This document shows positions 50,970-59,610 of a stretch of DNA of 59,610 bases, piece by piece (the first letter of the stretch is position 1; each line of letters begins with the position of its first letter). A program made the translations under genes and the position numbers. Source of the stretch: Desulfosporosinus sp. (GTDB lineage: Bacteria; Bacillota; Desulfitobacteriia; Desulfitobacteriales; Desulfitobacteriaceae); contig JARLHU010000204.1 of NCBI GenBank assembly GCA_031292095.1, forward strand, positions 1 through 59,610, written 5' to 3'. The notes beneath the pieces are model-generated. The model made no database searches. It was given only the letters and a program-made list of their open reading frames with translations, and was not told the DNA's origin.

Positions 50970-51173
50970 TTACCTTCTATTTGCTAATTGGTGCACCACT
51001 GCCGTCGAACTCCTGCGACGTTGCCGTAAATTTGATATCTCCTCAGGAGCTTCTTTGCCAAATATATAAAGTAGGATATAGCAATCCTCACAGAGATTTT
51101 TGCCTCTGTAATTATAAATTTTCCCTCTGATAAGGAGATCCTCACATCTTTCACAATTCACTTTAAATAGCAC
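50970..51173 (-). CDS. Small zinc-ribbon-like protein
   Basis: A 67-aa protein with two CxxC pairs, Cys7/Cys10 (NCERCED) and Cys28/Cys31 (NLCEDCY), spaced like a LIM/treble-clef zinc ribbon. A basic C-terminus (RQRRRSS) follows. The ribosome site is AGGTG. Function is unknown; nucleic-acid or protein binding are both possible. It is monocistronic, with a terminator downstream. Confidence 0.65.
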   Translation of the reverse strand: MLFKVNCERCEDLLIRGKIYNYRGKNLCEDCYILLYIFGKEAPEEISNLRQRRRSSTAVVHQLANRR

Positions 51174-51716
51174 TAAATATCACCTCTCACAGCGTAGATA
51201 GAATCTGCTTCTTTCATCCACTTAACTAAGTAAAGTATTCGTAATCAGTTTTATTGATGATTCAGTTAATCAACTAAAGTGCCCATACTGTCCTTAAAGG
51301 TTAGATTCATCTGGACGATCTGCTCATCGTCGGCAAATTCTGACATTTATAGAACCCTAGTTTGTTGTAATTCAATGTGTAATACGTCATTTTTTTCACT
51401 TGACGCTATGTTTTGAGATATTCCGACCGTCATTCATAGGTATTTGTAGCGATACATAATAATTCTATTAATTAAGTTTAGCATTTTGTGAATAGTAAGT
51501 CTATACGAAATTGACTGTCCATTCTATCGTAAGTACATATGCTCGCAAACAGTTTTAACTATGACTATTTGCTGTTCCAAAACCAATCTCTGAAAAACAT
51601 AAAAAGCCAGACCGTCTCAACGATCTGGCAAATAAATTCATCATCCCTCTGCAGTGCAGAATAATATCCTTTGGTTAAGGTATCTTTGACTTGTTATTTT
51701 GTTGCATATGCCTTAA
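51174..51716. other. Intergenic, no gene; terminator and repeat end
   Basis: No coding frame is supported. It contains the dispersed terminator at 51606-51629. At ~51682-51714 lies a right-end piece of the inverted-repeat element (ATCTTTGACT, TGTTATTTT, CATATGCCTTAA), similar to 44069-44103. Confidence 0.5.
51606..51629 (-). terminator. Copy of dispersed hairpin terminator after glutamate decarboxylase
   Basis: GCCAGACCGT-CTCA-ACGATCTGGC with A5 on the left (T5 on the minus strand), about 90 bp beyond the decarboxylase stop. Confidence 0.7.
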
Positions 51717-53102
51717 TTAATGGTGGAAACTAACTTTGTTGGAAGAAGTATATGTCGGGTTGTTTTTTAAGTAATCCAATTCTTTACGCAAATCACGAAG
51801 GAGTAAAGATACCATATCTCGACTAACACCGTGACGAATTAAAATACGTTGAACTATTATATTCTGGCGATTATTTGGTAGCGGGTAGGAGGCAACCTGC
51901 CAACCATGTATTTTTAAACGATCCGAGAGCTCATAAAGCGAAAATCCTGCAGTACTTTCATCCTTTAAGGTATAACAAACTGCTGGTATACCACCATCAC
52001 CGTCATATAATAGGTCCAATAAATCCATTTTTCTAAGCTGACTACCTAAATACTGAGCTGTACAAGCACAGTTATTTTGAATTGCGGTGTACCCTTCACG
52101 TCCTAATCTTAGGAACTTGTAATATTGGGCAATAATTTGACCCGCTGGACGCGAAAAATTAAGAGCAAAGGTTGGCATTTGACCACCAAGATAATCAACA
52201 TTAAAGATCAATTCTTTAGATAGATCCGCCACGGTCCTCCAGAGCACCCAACCAACACCCAGGGGTGCCATACCAAATTTATGACCGGACGCATTAATAG
52301 ATTTAACCCGTGGGATGCAAAAATCCCATTTGAGTTTTCTCTGTATAAAGGGTGCAATGAACGCACCACTAGCTCCATCCACATGAATTGGAATATCTAA
52401 ACCTGTTACATTCTGAAAGACATCCAGAGCCTGAGCCAACTCCTCGACAGGTTCATAAACGCCCGTGAAAGTACTACCTAAAGTTGCCACTACCCCAATG
52501 GTATTCTCATCGCAATAATCTTTGAGATGATCAGGATTAAGACCTAGTTCATTTGACGTTAACGGGACTTCTCTAATTTCTACATCGAAATACCGTGCAA
52601 ATTTATGCCAACATATTTGTACTGGTCCACATACAAAGTTAGGTTTATCGATGGCTTTTCCCTCAGCTTCACGACGTTTGCGCCACCGCCATTTAAGCGC
52701 CAAACCGCCAAGCATGGCGGCTTCGCTAGATCCAGTTGTTGAACACCCAATGGTATTTTTTTTGTCCGGTACGTGCCAAAGATCTGCCAGTATGTTCACA
52801 CATCGCTGTTCAATTTCAGCTGTTTGTGGATACTCATCCTTGTCTATCATGTTTTTGTCAATTGATAGATCCATTAAGTCACGAACTTCATCTTCTATGT
52901 ACGTAGTACAAAATGTTGCTAAGTTTTGCCGTGCATTTCCATCCATAAAGAGCTCGTCTTGAACCAGTTGCTTAATTACTTGAGGTTCAGAAGATTTCTC
53001 CGGCAACTCATCTTTTGGAAGCTGAGTATGACATATCGAATTAGAATAAATATCTTTAAACTCATCTTCATCTACATTTTTCTTGTGCCGATGCAATGGC
53101 AT
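51717..53102 (-). CDS. gadB: Glutamate decarboxylase
   Basis: A 461-aa PLP group II decarboxylase that turns glutamate into GABA, consuming a proton. This is a classic acid-resistance reaction when paired with a GABA antiporter. Landmarks: CSTTGSSEAAMLGGLALKWR (120-139), HVDGASGAFIAPF (240-252) and the Schiff-base Lys275 in SINASGHKFGMAPLG. Length matches the family (~466 aa). No gadC antiporter is adjacent; the divergent neighbour is a TetR-MFS efflux pair. The C-terminal His-rich tail (KVSFHH) resembles the pH-responsive plug seen in E. coli GadB. Confidence 0.94.
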   Translation of the reverse strand: MPLHRHKKNVDEDEFKDIYSNSICHTQLPKDELPEKSSEPQVIKQLVQDELFMDGNARQNLATFCTTYIEDEVRDLMDLSIDKNMIDKDEYPQTAEIEQRCVNILADLWHVPDKKNTIGCSTTGSSEAAMLGGLALKWRWRKRREAEGKAIDKPNFVCGPVQICWHKFARYFDVEIREVPLTSNELGLNPDHLKDYCDENTIGVVATLGSTFTGVYEPVEELAQALDVFQNVTGLDIPIHVDGASGAFIAPFIQRKLKWDFCIPRVKSINASGHKFGMAPLGVGWVLWRTVADLSKELIFNVDYLGGQMPTFALNFSRPAGQIIAQYYKFLRLGREGYTAIQNNCACTAQYLGSQLRKMDLLDLLYDGDGGIPAVCYTLKDESTAGFSLYELSDRLKIHGWQVASYPLPNNRQNIIVQRILIRHGVSRDMVSLLLRDLRKELDYLKNNPTYTSSNKVSFHH

Positions 53103-53191
53103 ATAACTCCACCTCTCTTATACCTAATATTTTAATTAAAAATCTATCTGCTCTATGCCCTATATTGACATCAAAATTAACAAAAGTATAT

Positions 53192-53231
53192 AATATTATA
53201 AATAAATGAATATTCATTTATTTATAATATT
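53192..53231 (+). promoter_or_regulatory. Perfect 40-bp palindrome, TetR operator
   Basis: A 20-bp half beginning AATATTATAAATAAATGAAT is followed directly by its exact inverse, ending 13 bp before the TetR start codon. The inner ATGAATATTCAT core is typical of TetR-family operators. It would control the TetR-MFS operon and possibly divergent gadB. Confidence 0.75.
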
Positions 53232-53244
53232 GGGAGGTATGTTC

Positions 53245-53829
53245 ATGTCAAGAATTGCCGAACCTGAAAAAATAGAACACATCAAAAAAGCAACGATGGA
53301 AGCTTTGATAGAGCATGGTTACGGAGGTATGGCTATTGAATCTATCAGCAAAAGGGCGGGGGTCTCCGCTGGTTATCTTTATCGACACTTTAAAAGCAAG
53401 GAAGAACTAGTGCAAGTATTGGTGGATTCAGCAATGGATGAAATTATTGATCGCTTTATATCGGACATTGATTCCTCCAATTCGCTTTATGAAGCAGGGT
53501 ATAAAACCATCGATAGGCTCTTTATGAAAGCGAATCAAGAACCTCTGTTAGCTAAATTTTCAGCTGCAGTTGTGCTGGATATTAAAATACCATCCAAAGA
53601 TAAGGCAGACAATTTTAAATCTATCCTAGAATTAGCAGAGAAGTGTATTTTATTAGGACTAAAAACAGGTGAACTCAATTCGAAGATAAGCGCGTTGGAG
53701 GTATTAGTCGTATCTTTCACGATACCCTTTAGATATTTATCCATCTCGTTAGAAATAAATAACTGCAAAATATTTACATCTGAAGAAGTAAAAAGAGTAG
53801 CAGAAATGTGCCTAAACGCCTTGAAATAA
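53245..53829 (+). CDS. TetR-family repressor of the adjacent efflux pump
   Basis: A 194-aa regulator with a TetR helix-turn-helix: ATMEALIEHGYGGMAIESIS, then KRAGVSAGYLYRHFKSKEEL. A helical ligand domain follows. The start at MSRIAEPEK is chosen because GGGAGG lies 7 bp before it; the longer frame runs through the operator. The MFS gene begins 29 bp after its stop. The arrangement of palindrome, repressor and pump is that of drug-induced efflux operons. Confidence 0.88.
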   Translation: MSRIAEPEKIEHIKKATMEALIEHGYGGMAIESISKRAGVSAGYLYRHFKSKEELVQVLVDSAMDEIIDRFISDIDSSNSLYEAGYKTIDRLFMKANQEPLLAKFSAAVVLDIKIPSKDKADNFKSILELAEKCILLGLKTGELNSKISALEVLVVSFTIPFRYLSISLEINNCKIFTSEEVKRVAEMCLNALK

Positions 53830-53858
53830 AACTATGCCACCTAAAAGGAGGACAAGCG

Positions 53859-55385
53859 ATGCTAACGCAACGAAAGAAATGGTTGATTCTCGTTGTTGTC
53901 TCTTTAGGACTTTTCATGGATCTTCTCGACATGACCATTGTGAATGTAGCTATACCTAAAATTATGATCGACTTTGGAACTAATATGAATTTAACTCAAT
54001 ATGTTCTTACGGCCTATATGGTGACGATCGGGATCTTTGAACCCGTCACAGCATATTTTGCCGACACCTTTGGGATGAAAAAGATCTTTATTATCAGCCT
54101 TTTGATTTTTACTATAGGGTCAGCTTCCTGTGCGATGGCTTGGAGTATTCATTCTCTGGTCGGATTTCGCATCTTTCAGGCTATCGGCGGAGGTATTATT
54201 ATGCCCCTGGCTTTATCCATTGTTAATAAAACATTTTCCAAAGAAGAACTTCCACTAGCGATGGGACTTATGGGGATTCCATTAATATTAGCGCCTGCCC
54301 TCGGGCCTACAATCGGTGGGTATTTTGTAGGGATCCAAGATAGCTGGCGTTTTATTTTCTGGGTAAATGTTCCGATTGGAATCCTGACAAGCTATCTAAG
54401 CTATTCGATAATTGAAGAGTTTGAAAAAACACAGAAAAAACTAGATGTAGTAGGTTTTATCCTTTCCTCTATTGGCTTTGCTACCCTTTTTCTCGCCATC
54501 AGTAACGGTGCTGAAGATGGCTGGACCTCTATTGAGATTGTATCCCTCTTTGTTACCTCAGCTATTATGCTTCTGCTGTTTTTCACGATCGAACAAACCG
54601 TTAAGGAACCCCTTATCGATTTCCGGATCTTTCGAATTCGAGCTTATTCTGCAGCAATCTTTGTAACCTTTTTCCTTATGATAATACTATTTGGAACCTT
54701 GTATCTTCTCCCCTTGTTTATGCAGCAATTACGAAATCTTGGAGCTTTTCCTACTGGTTTAATCTTGATCCCAGAATTTGCGGGGGCATTACTGACTATC
54801 CCATTAAGTGCCTTGCTGTTGCCGCGGATTGGAGCCGTTATTCCGACTGTTACGGGAATGGTCATAATGATCTTTGGGACTTATCCTTTTACTCACCTTC
54901 AAGTAATAACGGATCTTCATTCAGTTGAATTATACCTTTTTGTAATCGGGAGCGGCCTTGGCTTAGCAATTATGCCCTCAATCACATTGGCTTTCAGTGT
55001 CTTACCTGAAGATTTGGTAAACCAAGGGTCTGCCGTTCTCAATTTAATAAGACAACTTGGAAGTGCCTTTGGGGTTTCTATCTTAACAAGTGTTGTTGAT
55101 CAACGTGCGCCTTACTATATGCAAAGAATAGTTGATCAAGGCTCAACTGGATCCAACACGCTACTTTCTATCTACCGCTACCAGAATTATTTCCAGTCGT
55201 TCGGATATAACCTAACTCAAGCAAAACAGCTAGCGGTGACCTATGCCTTAAGTTTTTTTCAACAGCAAGCTTCAATTCAAGCCTTCCACGACGCTTTTGG
55301 TGTTTCGATGATTGCGGCAATATTGGGAGTAATTCCGGCCATCTTTCTATTTCAGAAAAAATCCGGGGCAGAACCAACCAAATGA
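53859..55385 (+). CDS. DHA2-family (EmrB/QacA) MFS drug exporter
   Basis: A 508-aa 14-span transporter. First span LILVVVSLGLFMDLLDMTIV and NVAIPKI are the EmrB/QacA signature, motif C-like GIPLILAPALGPTIGG is in span 5, and FWVNVPIGIL follows. Proton-driven export of amphipathic toxic compounds is the family role. The start ATG follows AAAGGAGG. It has no HlyD-type adaptor gene beside it, as expected for a Gram-positive cell. Control is by the upstream TetR protein. Confidence 0.92.
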   Translation: MLTQRKKWLILVVVSLGLFMDLLDMTIVNVAIPKIMIDFGTNMNLTQYVLTAYMVTIGIFEPVTAYFADTFGMKKIFIISLLIFTIGSASCAMAWSIHSLVGFRIFQAIGGGIIMPLALSIVNKTFSKEELPLAMGLMGIPLILAPALGPTIGGYFVGIQDSWRFIFWVNVPIGILTSYLSYSIIEEFEKTQKKLDVVGFILSSIGFATLFLAISNGAEDGWTSIEIVSLFVTSAIMLLLFFTIEQTVKEPLIDFRIFRIRAYSAAIFVTFFLMIILFGTLYLLPLFMQQLRNLGAFPTGLILIPEFAGALLTIPLSALLLPRIGAVIPTVTGMVIMIFGTYPFTHLQVITDLHSVELYLFVIGSGLGLAIMPSITLAFSVLPEDLVNQGSAVLNLIRQLGSAFGVSILTSVVDQRAPYYMQRIVDQGSTGSNTLLSIYRYQNYFQSFGYNLTQAKQLAVTYALSFFQQQASIQAFHDAFGVSMIAAILGVIPAIFLFQKKSGAEPTK

Positions 55386-55386
55386 C

Positions 55387-55731
55387 TTAATGTCCCGATT
55401 CTAGAAGTTGAGCTTCCGAATTATTTAACCTACTATTTGAGTCACTAATCTGAGATACGATAATTTGATTATTTAGCTCAGTAATTTTTTGCTCTAAACT
55501 ATTTACTGTCAAATTTAATTCTCTTATTTTTAAAGTCGATTTAACTTTGCTGAAAATTCCTAAAAATATAGCAATCATTGCTCCAAAGATAGCAGATAAG
55601 AGAATAACTAAGGATTGTGATAATTGATAGTCAACCCAATATAATTTTATGGGTACTACATTCGAGTTTAATACAGCAAAAACAGCTACTAATATTGAGA
55701 ATAATAATGATAATACAAACCAAATTTGCAT
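55387..55731 (-). CDS. LapA-domain (DUF1049) membrane protein
   Basis: A 114-aa protein with two N-terminal spans (WFVLSLLFSILVAVFAVL; SLVILLSAIFGAMIAIFLG), the LapA-type NSNVVPIKLYWVDYQLS loop between them, and a C-terminal coiled coil (LNLTVNSLEQKITELNNQI). LapA-domain proteins in Gram-negatives help assemble lipopolysaccharide export; the role in Firmicutes is unknown. It converges with the MFS gene; the two stop codons are adjacent. Confidence 0.85.
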   Translation of the reverse strand: MQIWFVLSLLFSILVAVFAVLNSNVVPIKLYWVDYQLSQSLVILLSAIFGAMIAIFLGIFSKVKSTLKIRELNLTVNSLEQKITELNNQIIVSQISDSNSRLNNSEAQLLESGH

Positions 55732-55812
55732 TGTTTCAATTCCTTCCTATATTGTTATATATTGTTCGTTATTAAGAACCTATGATATATTGGATATCGA
55801 ACCCAAGAACCT

Positions 55813-56187
55813 TTAGTTGAGGTTGGCACTTTGAATAGCGGTTTCTTGAGTATGGGTAATTGTGCCGTCGGTTACAAGACCATCCAGAACGTATTTAGAC
55901 CCACCGTTATCTACACCATTAAAATCGCCATTGGCTACGGCGTCTTCGTTAGCTATTGTGATTGCAATTTTAATAGCGTCTTCTTGATCCAGGGTAATTG
56001 CACCGTCTTTTACTAAACTATCCAGACGGCTTTTTAACCAACCGGAAGCTTCACATGATCGTGTTTGAGGAAACTTTGGAGCTTGTACTGTATTTCTGCT
56101 TGTCGTGTCGGCAAAAACGGCAGTTACCGATAAAAGGGTAATAGCAGTAGTTATCACGATTGTTTTAATTTTCGTTTTTCTCATCAT
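55813..56187 (-). CDS. Secreted protein with two short helical repeats
   Basis: A 124-aa protein with a signal peptide (IVITTAITLLSVTAVFA, cleavage near residue 26). Two copies of a ~20-residue repeat follow: LDSLVKDGAITLDQEDAIKI and LDGLVTDGTITHTQETAIQS. The unit resembles helix-turn repeats in small secreted proteins of unknown function from clostridia. A GGGGTTATTAAAATG start context is seen. No partner is identified. Confidence 0.7.
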   Translation of the reverse strand: MMRKTKIKTIVITTAITLLSVTAVFADTTSRNTVQAPKFPQTRSCEASGWLKSRLDSLVKDGAITLDQEDAIKIAITIANEDAVANGDFNGVDNGGSKYVLDGLVTDGTITHTQETAIQSANLN

Positions 56188-56591
56188 TTTAATAACCCCC
56201 TTTCCGATTTAGAGAAGTGGCAAATAAAACTAGAAAGTTAACCATCCATTCCCTCTTTATAATACTCAGGAAGATGCACATCATCCGAACAAGCAACTAT
56301 TTTTATTCTTTACCGATAATTAAGATGATAACAAAAAAAAATGCCATTACTATGACACTTTCCTTTCATTAAGGAGGTATTTTTTTTAGTATTTCCAAGA
56401 ACTTTGATCCGGTAACCGGACAATTCTTTCTACACATGACATAGCGCGCACTCTCTCTCGATTTGCACCGCTCAGATCGGCCATTCCTTTGCAGCTTCGC
56501 AGCTACAAAACGAGGCAATAAGTCGAATGCTCTATGCTCTTCCCGATTAGCAAAAGCCTTCTTTTGCCAGGGTTCGTGATGAAGAGGACGG
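56188..56591. other. Intergenic, no gene seen
   Basis: About 400 bp without a supported gene. TTGCAGC-TTC-GCAGCTAC near 56499-56516 forms a small hairpin. An AAGGAGG at 56370 is not followed by an open frame of any length. Confidence 0.5.
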
Positions 56592-58049
56592 CTAAGGTTT
56601 AGATGCCATTTCTACTTCTCTTTTGCCATCTTTAAATGCCCTGGCTGGAAATGCATACATCATGATCGCCATTATAATTAGTGATACAATCATTCCAGTG
56701 CTTTGGGCGTTTAGAACTCCAAAAGGCTTAACTTGTACACCAAACGTTAATATTAATGTAACCCCAACTCCCAGAATTGCCGAAACTGAAGCTGCTGCTG
56801 CAGAAGGGCGAGTTGAGAATAAGCCGAAAAGTAGTGGCGCAGTGAGAGATACAGACATTAAAGTATAAAAGATTGAAAGTGCTGTTATTATATTAGGAAG
56901 TATCAAGGACATTCCAATTCCGAGAACTCCTGCTACAAAAGTAACCACTCTACTCATTTTTAGTAATTCAATGTCAGTAGTTTTAGGTTTTACAAATGTC
57001 TTAAATATGTCATTCGTAAGGGATGTAGTCAACATATATAAAACTGCATCTGCTGTACTTATTTCAGCTGCAAAAACTGCAGCCAAAGCTATTGCTGATG
57101 CCCAGAAAGGCAGGAGCTCTTTCATTGCTGTAGGTAAGGCCAAGTCCTGTGTTGCTAAGTGTGGAAATACTGCAAACGTACACATTCCAAGTATGGCTGG
57201 AATAAAAGCAAAAGCAAACTGCATTAAAGCATTATACATAGTGCCTTTCCTTATAGCTTTTGTATCCTGAGCCCCAAAAACTATTCCAACTAAACCTGGG
57301 GATATGAAAAATGATGGAGTGAGCATGAAAAAATAGCCTATTATAATAGTCGCACCTAATCCAAAAAAACTGAAATAACTATTTGTTTGCGCAACATTTC
57401 CTAAATTGGCGGCAACCATTGAGTGTAACCCGCTGAATCCACCAACTTTACCTAAGGCAAAAGGAACAGAAATAATAAAACCTATCAACATTACGGCTAA
57501 TTTCAGTAGTCCTACATAGGCAGCTGATAGCAATCCTCCAAATGCAAAGTATATAGTAACAACGACTGCACCAATAATTACTCCTATGACTTTAGGTACA
57601 CCTGCTGTAACCTCTAATATCCAGGCAACACCCATAAGTTGTCCTGCGAATAATGCTAATGTCCCAATTGCCATCATTGTAGAAAAAACACCTTTAAACT
57701 TTTTTGAATATCTTTTATCCAAGAAATCACCGGCAGTGAGTAAATTGTATTTAATAGATAATTCCCAAATTTTTGGTCCAATAAAAAGGGCAAGTACAAT
57801 ACTGCCTAAACCTGACATAAACAACCACCAAACTGCTGATAAACCAAACTTATAGGATAATCCAGTAATACCAACTGTAGAACCCGCTCCAAGGTTAGCC
57901 GCTATCAATGTAGTGAATAATAACCCTGAATCGAGTTTTCTTCCGGCTACCATAAAGTCGTTTCCACCTTTTACAAATTTAGATACAACATAACTTATTC
58001 CTACTAAAGCTATACAATATAACGTTATTACTACCACATAACCGTTCAT
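56592..58049 (-). CDS. Sodium:solute symporter (SSS family)
   Basis: A 485-aa protein with about 13 membrane spans. Family features are FMVAGRKLDSGLLFTTLIAA (32-51), AGSTVGITGLSYKFGLSAVW in the unwound first transport helix, SAYVGLLKLAVMLIGF, and AAEISTADAVLYMLTTSLTN in the Na+-binding region. It takes up a small organic solute with Na+; the substrate cannot be fixed by sequence. It is monocistronic with a GGAGGTGTTT ribosome site. Confidence 0.9.
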   Translation of the reverse strand: MNGYVVVITLYCIALVGISYVVSKFVKGGNDFMVAGRKLDSGLLFTTLIAANLGAGSTVGITGLSYKFGLSAVWWLFMSGLGSIVLALFIGPKIWELSIKYNLLTAGDFLDKRYSKKFKGVFSTMMAIGTLALFAGQLMGVAWILEVTAGVPKVIGVIIGAVVVTIYFAFGGLLSAAYVGLLKLAVMLIGFIISVPFALGKVGGFSGLHSMVAANLGNVAQTNSYFSFFGLGATIIIGYFFMLTPSFFISPGLVGIVFGAQDTKAIRKGTMYNALMQFAFAFIPAILGMCTFAVFPHLATQDLALPTAMKELLPFWASAIALAAVFAAEISTADAVLYMLTTSLTNDIFKTFVKPKTTDIELLKMSRVVTFVAGVLGIGMSLILPNIITALSIFYTLMSVSLTAPLLFGLFSTRPSAAAASVSAILGVGVTLILTFGVQVKPFGVLNAQSTGMIVSLIIMAIMMYAFPARAFKDGKREVEMASKP

Positions 58050-58443
58050 ACAAAAACACCTCCTAGCATTTTTTAAATCACATTTCTTTCATTGTATCGC
58101 AATAAAGTTTAATTTGAGCAATAATAACCCAAAAAAACAAAAAAAGCCAGACCATCCGCAAACAATCTGACCGTTCACGTCAATCATTTACTTGTTCATT
58201 GGCCCCTATTTGATTAGTGTAAATACTCAGAGCAAAAATTACCAACAATAATGGTGCTATTTACGTATTCGATAAGTTCCTCTTAATGCGTTCATAATAG
58301 CGGAGTATATCCTGTGAAAGAAATGAATAAAGGAGGATAAGCGTTATGAAATGCTCCTCCTCCTTTAATTAGTTATGATTGTTATTGACTTGAGAGCCAT
58401 TAGTCCGCAAAGTTCTCGCCATGAGCGACTAACTAAGGGGAAT
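58050..58443. other. Intergenic, no gene; terminator copy inside
   Basis: No coding frame is supported. It includes the degenerate hairpin listed at 58146-58172 and an AT-rich promoter-like region upstream of the symporter. Confidence 0.5.
58146..58172 (-). terminator. Degenerate copy of dispersed hairpin terminator
   Basis: GCCAGACCAT and ACAATCTGAC with a long A-tract on the left. It lies beyond the minus-strand DUF1540 gene. Confidence 0.45.
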
Positions 58444-58596
58444 CTAGCGCATCATAAATGTACCGCAATCAGTGGCCTCATGTGATGTAGCTTGAGTCTG
58501 GTGTTTAGTTACTTGAATACTTGGTGCAGTACAAGTTTTTGATTGTTCATTGTACCTACACTCATTGACATTGCATTTTACTTCAGGACTTTGCAT
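58444..58596 (-). CDS. DUF1540 small cysteine-rich protein
   Basis: A 50-aa protein with an AGGGGGTGAAAG ribosome site. The DUF1540 pattern is clear: VKCNVNECRYNEQSKTCTAP, then SIQV and a later Cys in TDCGTF. The four conserved cysteines suggest metal binding. The family is common in spore-forming Firmicutes and has no assigned function. It stands alone. Confidence 0.85.
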   Translation of the reverse strand: MQSPEVKCNVNECRYNEQSKTCTAPSIQVTKHQTQATSHEATDCGTFMMR

Positions 58597-58692
58597 ATCT
58601 TTCACCCCCTAGTCTAAATTAACGTACCAGTCTAGATTAACCCAATCACATTTTTTCATACAAGCAAATCAGTATTATAGAAGTATAATCGT

Positions 58693-58956
58693 TCATATCT
58701 TAAATTCAAAATAAAATTCGTTGGTGTGAGAAACCTTAAGCCCTATTTTTTCAATAAAGATTTCTGTAGGCGGGATATCTGCTGGAACGGCGATACTGGT
58801 GCAGATTTTTTTCAACTCATCGAGCGAAGCACCTCCCCCCGGAATGCTAGAGACGGTATATTGCACGTTATTCGTTGTGAATTTAATTACTTCATTGCCA
58901 ATCATTTTATTCTCAGTTACTGTTGCAAACAATACGGAAGATAATAAATTTGACAA
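58693..58956 (-). CDS. Hypothetical protein, possibly a truncated DUF4367-like end
   Basis: An 87-aa frame starting at TTG without a ribosome site; an internal ATG at 58905 would give 70 aa. The sequence KFTTNNVQYTVSSIPGGGAS, then LDELKKICTSI, resembles the C-terminal part of DUF4367-type proteins, where a longer N-terminal part is expected. It may be a fragment. No partner gene. Confidence 0.35.
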   Translation of the reverse strand: MSNLLSSVLFATVTENKMIGNEVIKFTTNNVQYTVSSIPGGGASLDELKKICTSIAVPADIPPTEIFIEKIGLKVSHTNEFYFEFKI

Positions 58957-59136
58957 CTACCGTTATTTGGCACACACTTACTTTGGTTGCTAGAATATTT
59001 ACTCTAGAGTATTTTCTTATATATAGCTGAATTATGAGGTTCCTATAAGCTCACGCTGAAACATTTACTTGAAATTAATTTTATCTTTATATAACAGTTA
59101 AGGAAAATAAGCATAATTTTAAAGAGGTGCTTAGAA

Positions 59137-59610
59137 TTGAGCGAAAACGATAGTAAACACAGTTGTAAACTTACGGTATCAGGAGATTCCATATCTAAAG
59201 GAATAATTTTTGATGAAAGCAAAAGAAAATATATGATTTTGGAAGATAATTACATCAATCTTCTACAAAGTAAATTCAACGGGATAATTCGCAATACCGC
59301 CAGATTTGGGAATACACTTATTAAAGGTTTCACTAAACTCAAAGATGACGTATTGAATAACAAACCGGATGTAGTTCTTTTGGAGTACGGAGGAAATGAT
59401 TGTGACTTTAACTGGGATGAAGTTTGCAACAATCCAAATGCCATCCACAAACCCAAGACGGATTTTGATACATTTGGAAGCAAACTCAAGGAGACTTTAA
59501 ATTTTCTCAAAAATAATAATATCATAGCTGTAGTAATGACTCTTCCTCCACTTAATGCCTATAGATATTTGAAATGGATAAGTAAAAACGACACATTAGC
59601 TGAAACTAAC
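59137..59610 (+). CDS. SGNH/GDSL-family hydrolase (partial, runs off the window)
   Basis: The frame is open from TTG 59137 (GAGGTG 8-9 bp upstream) to the window end, 158 codons. Block I is VSGDSISKGI with the nucleophile Ser18, a Gly/Asn block is NTARFGNTL, and block III is EYGGNDCDFNW. These are the SGNH esterase/lipase landmarks; the catalytic Asp-His block should lie beyond the window. It hydrolyses esters; substrate unknown. There is no signal peptide, so it is cytoplasmic. Confidence 0.85.
   Translation, partial: MSENDSKHSCKLTVSGDSISKGIIFDESKRKYMILEDNYINLLQSKFNGIIRNTARFGNTLIKGFTKLKDDVLNNKPDVVLLEYGGNDCDFNWDEVCNNPNAIHKPKTDFDTFGSKLKETLNFLKNNNIIAVVMTLPPLNAYRYLKWISKNDTLAETN

Overview
The window comes from a low-GC, endospore-forming Gram-positive bacterium. 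The gene content (a Spo0A-type receiver, a Spo0E-like phosphatase, CotH, LysM and small coat-like proteins, the ilvE-ilvBN-ilvC-leuB order behind a ykkC-family leader, sulfur-handling flavoproteins) suggests a member of the Peptococcaceae such as Desulfosporosinus or Desulfitobacterium. Two secreted peptidases of acid-active families (S53 and G1) and a glutamate decarboxylase make an acid-tolerant species plausible. The taxonomy is an inference from gene content, not a database result.

Positions 1-28 kb are a patchwork of accessory genes. They hold a LysR fragment, a TetR regulator, a HicAB toxin-antitoxin pair, an IS91-type element with an integrase split at an A-run, and a cell-surface group (LysM, S53 peptidase, G1 peptidase, NlpC/P60). 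A decaying sporulation-signalling group follows: a Spo0E-like protein, a solute-binding pseudogene, a histidine kinase that has lost its H-box, and a Spo0A receiver without an output domain. Next come cfa, a pyridoxamine-oxidase-fold protein, and an SdpR/SdpI-like operon that continues into two GC-rich DUF1214/DUF1254 genes. The rest of this part holds a PH-domain protein, a DegT aminotransferase with a DeoR regulator, DinB, and a two-gene membrane-protein/regulator operon. Gene relics (HU, signal peptidase I, solute-binding protein) are scattered between them.

Positions 28-38.5 kb are a compact amino-acid block. A minus-strand operon ilvE-ilvB-ilvN-ilvB-ilvN-ilvC-leuB, with ilvBN duplicated in tandem, lies behind a ykkC-type (probably ppGpp) riboswitch and terminator. 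It diverges from hom-thrB.

Positions 38.5-46.4 kb look like a late-sporulation island. Five small plus-strand genes each carry an AC-N17-CATANNNT(A) promoter (SigK/SigE type), and four of the five end in a shared GCCTAGG-type terminator hairpin. CotH and a SET-domain protein lie beside them. Embedded here are two tandem modules, each an ArsB-type permease preceded by a previously unlisted 56-58 aa single-span protein.

Positions 46.4-51.2 kb carry thiol and sulfur redox genes: a thioredoxin-reductase-like flavoprotein without NADPH motifs, an 825-aa CoA-disulfide-reductase/rhodanese/TusA/DsrE fusion, and a ferredoxin behind a CsoR/CstR-like operator. The remainder holds glutamate decarboxylase, a TetR-MFS efflux operon with a 40-bp palindrome, LapA, a Na+/solute symporter, a DUF1540 protein and the start of an SGNH hydrolase.
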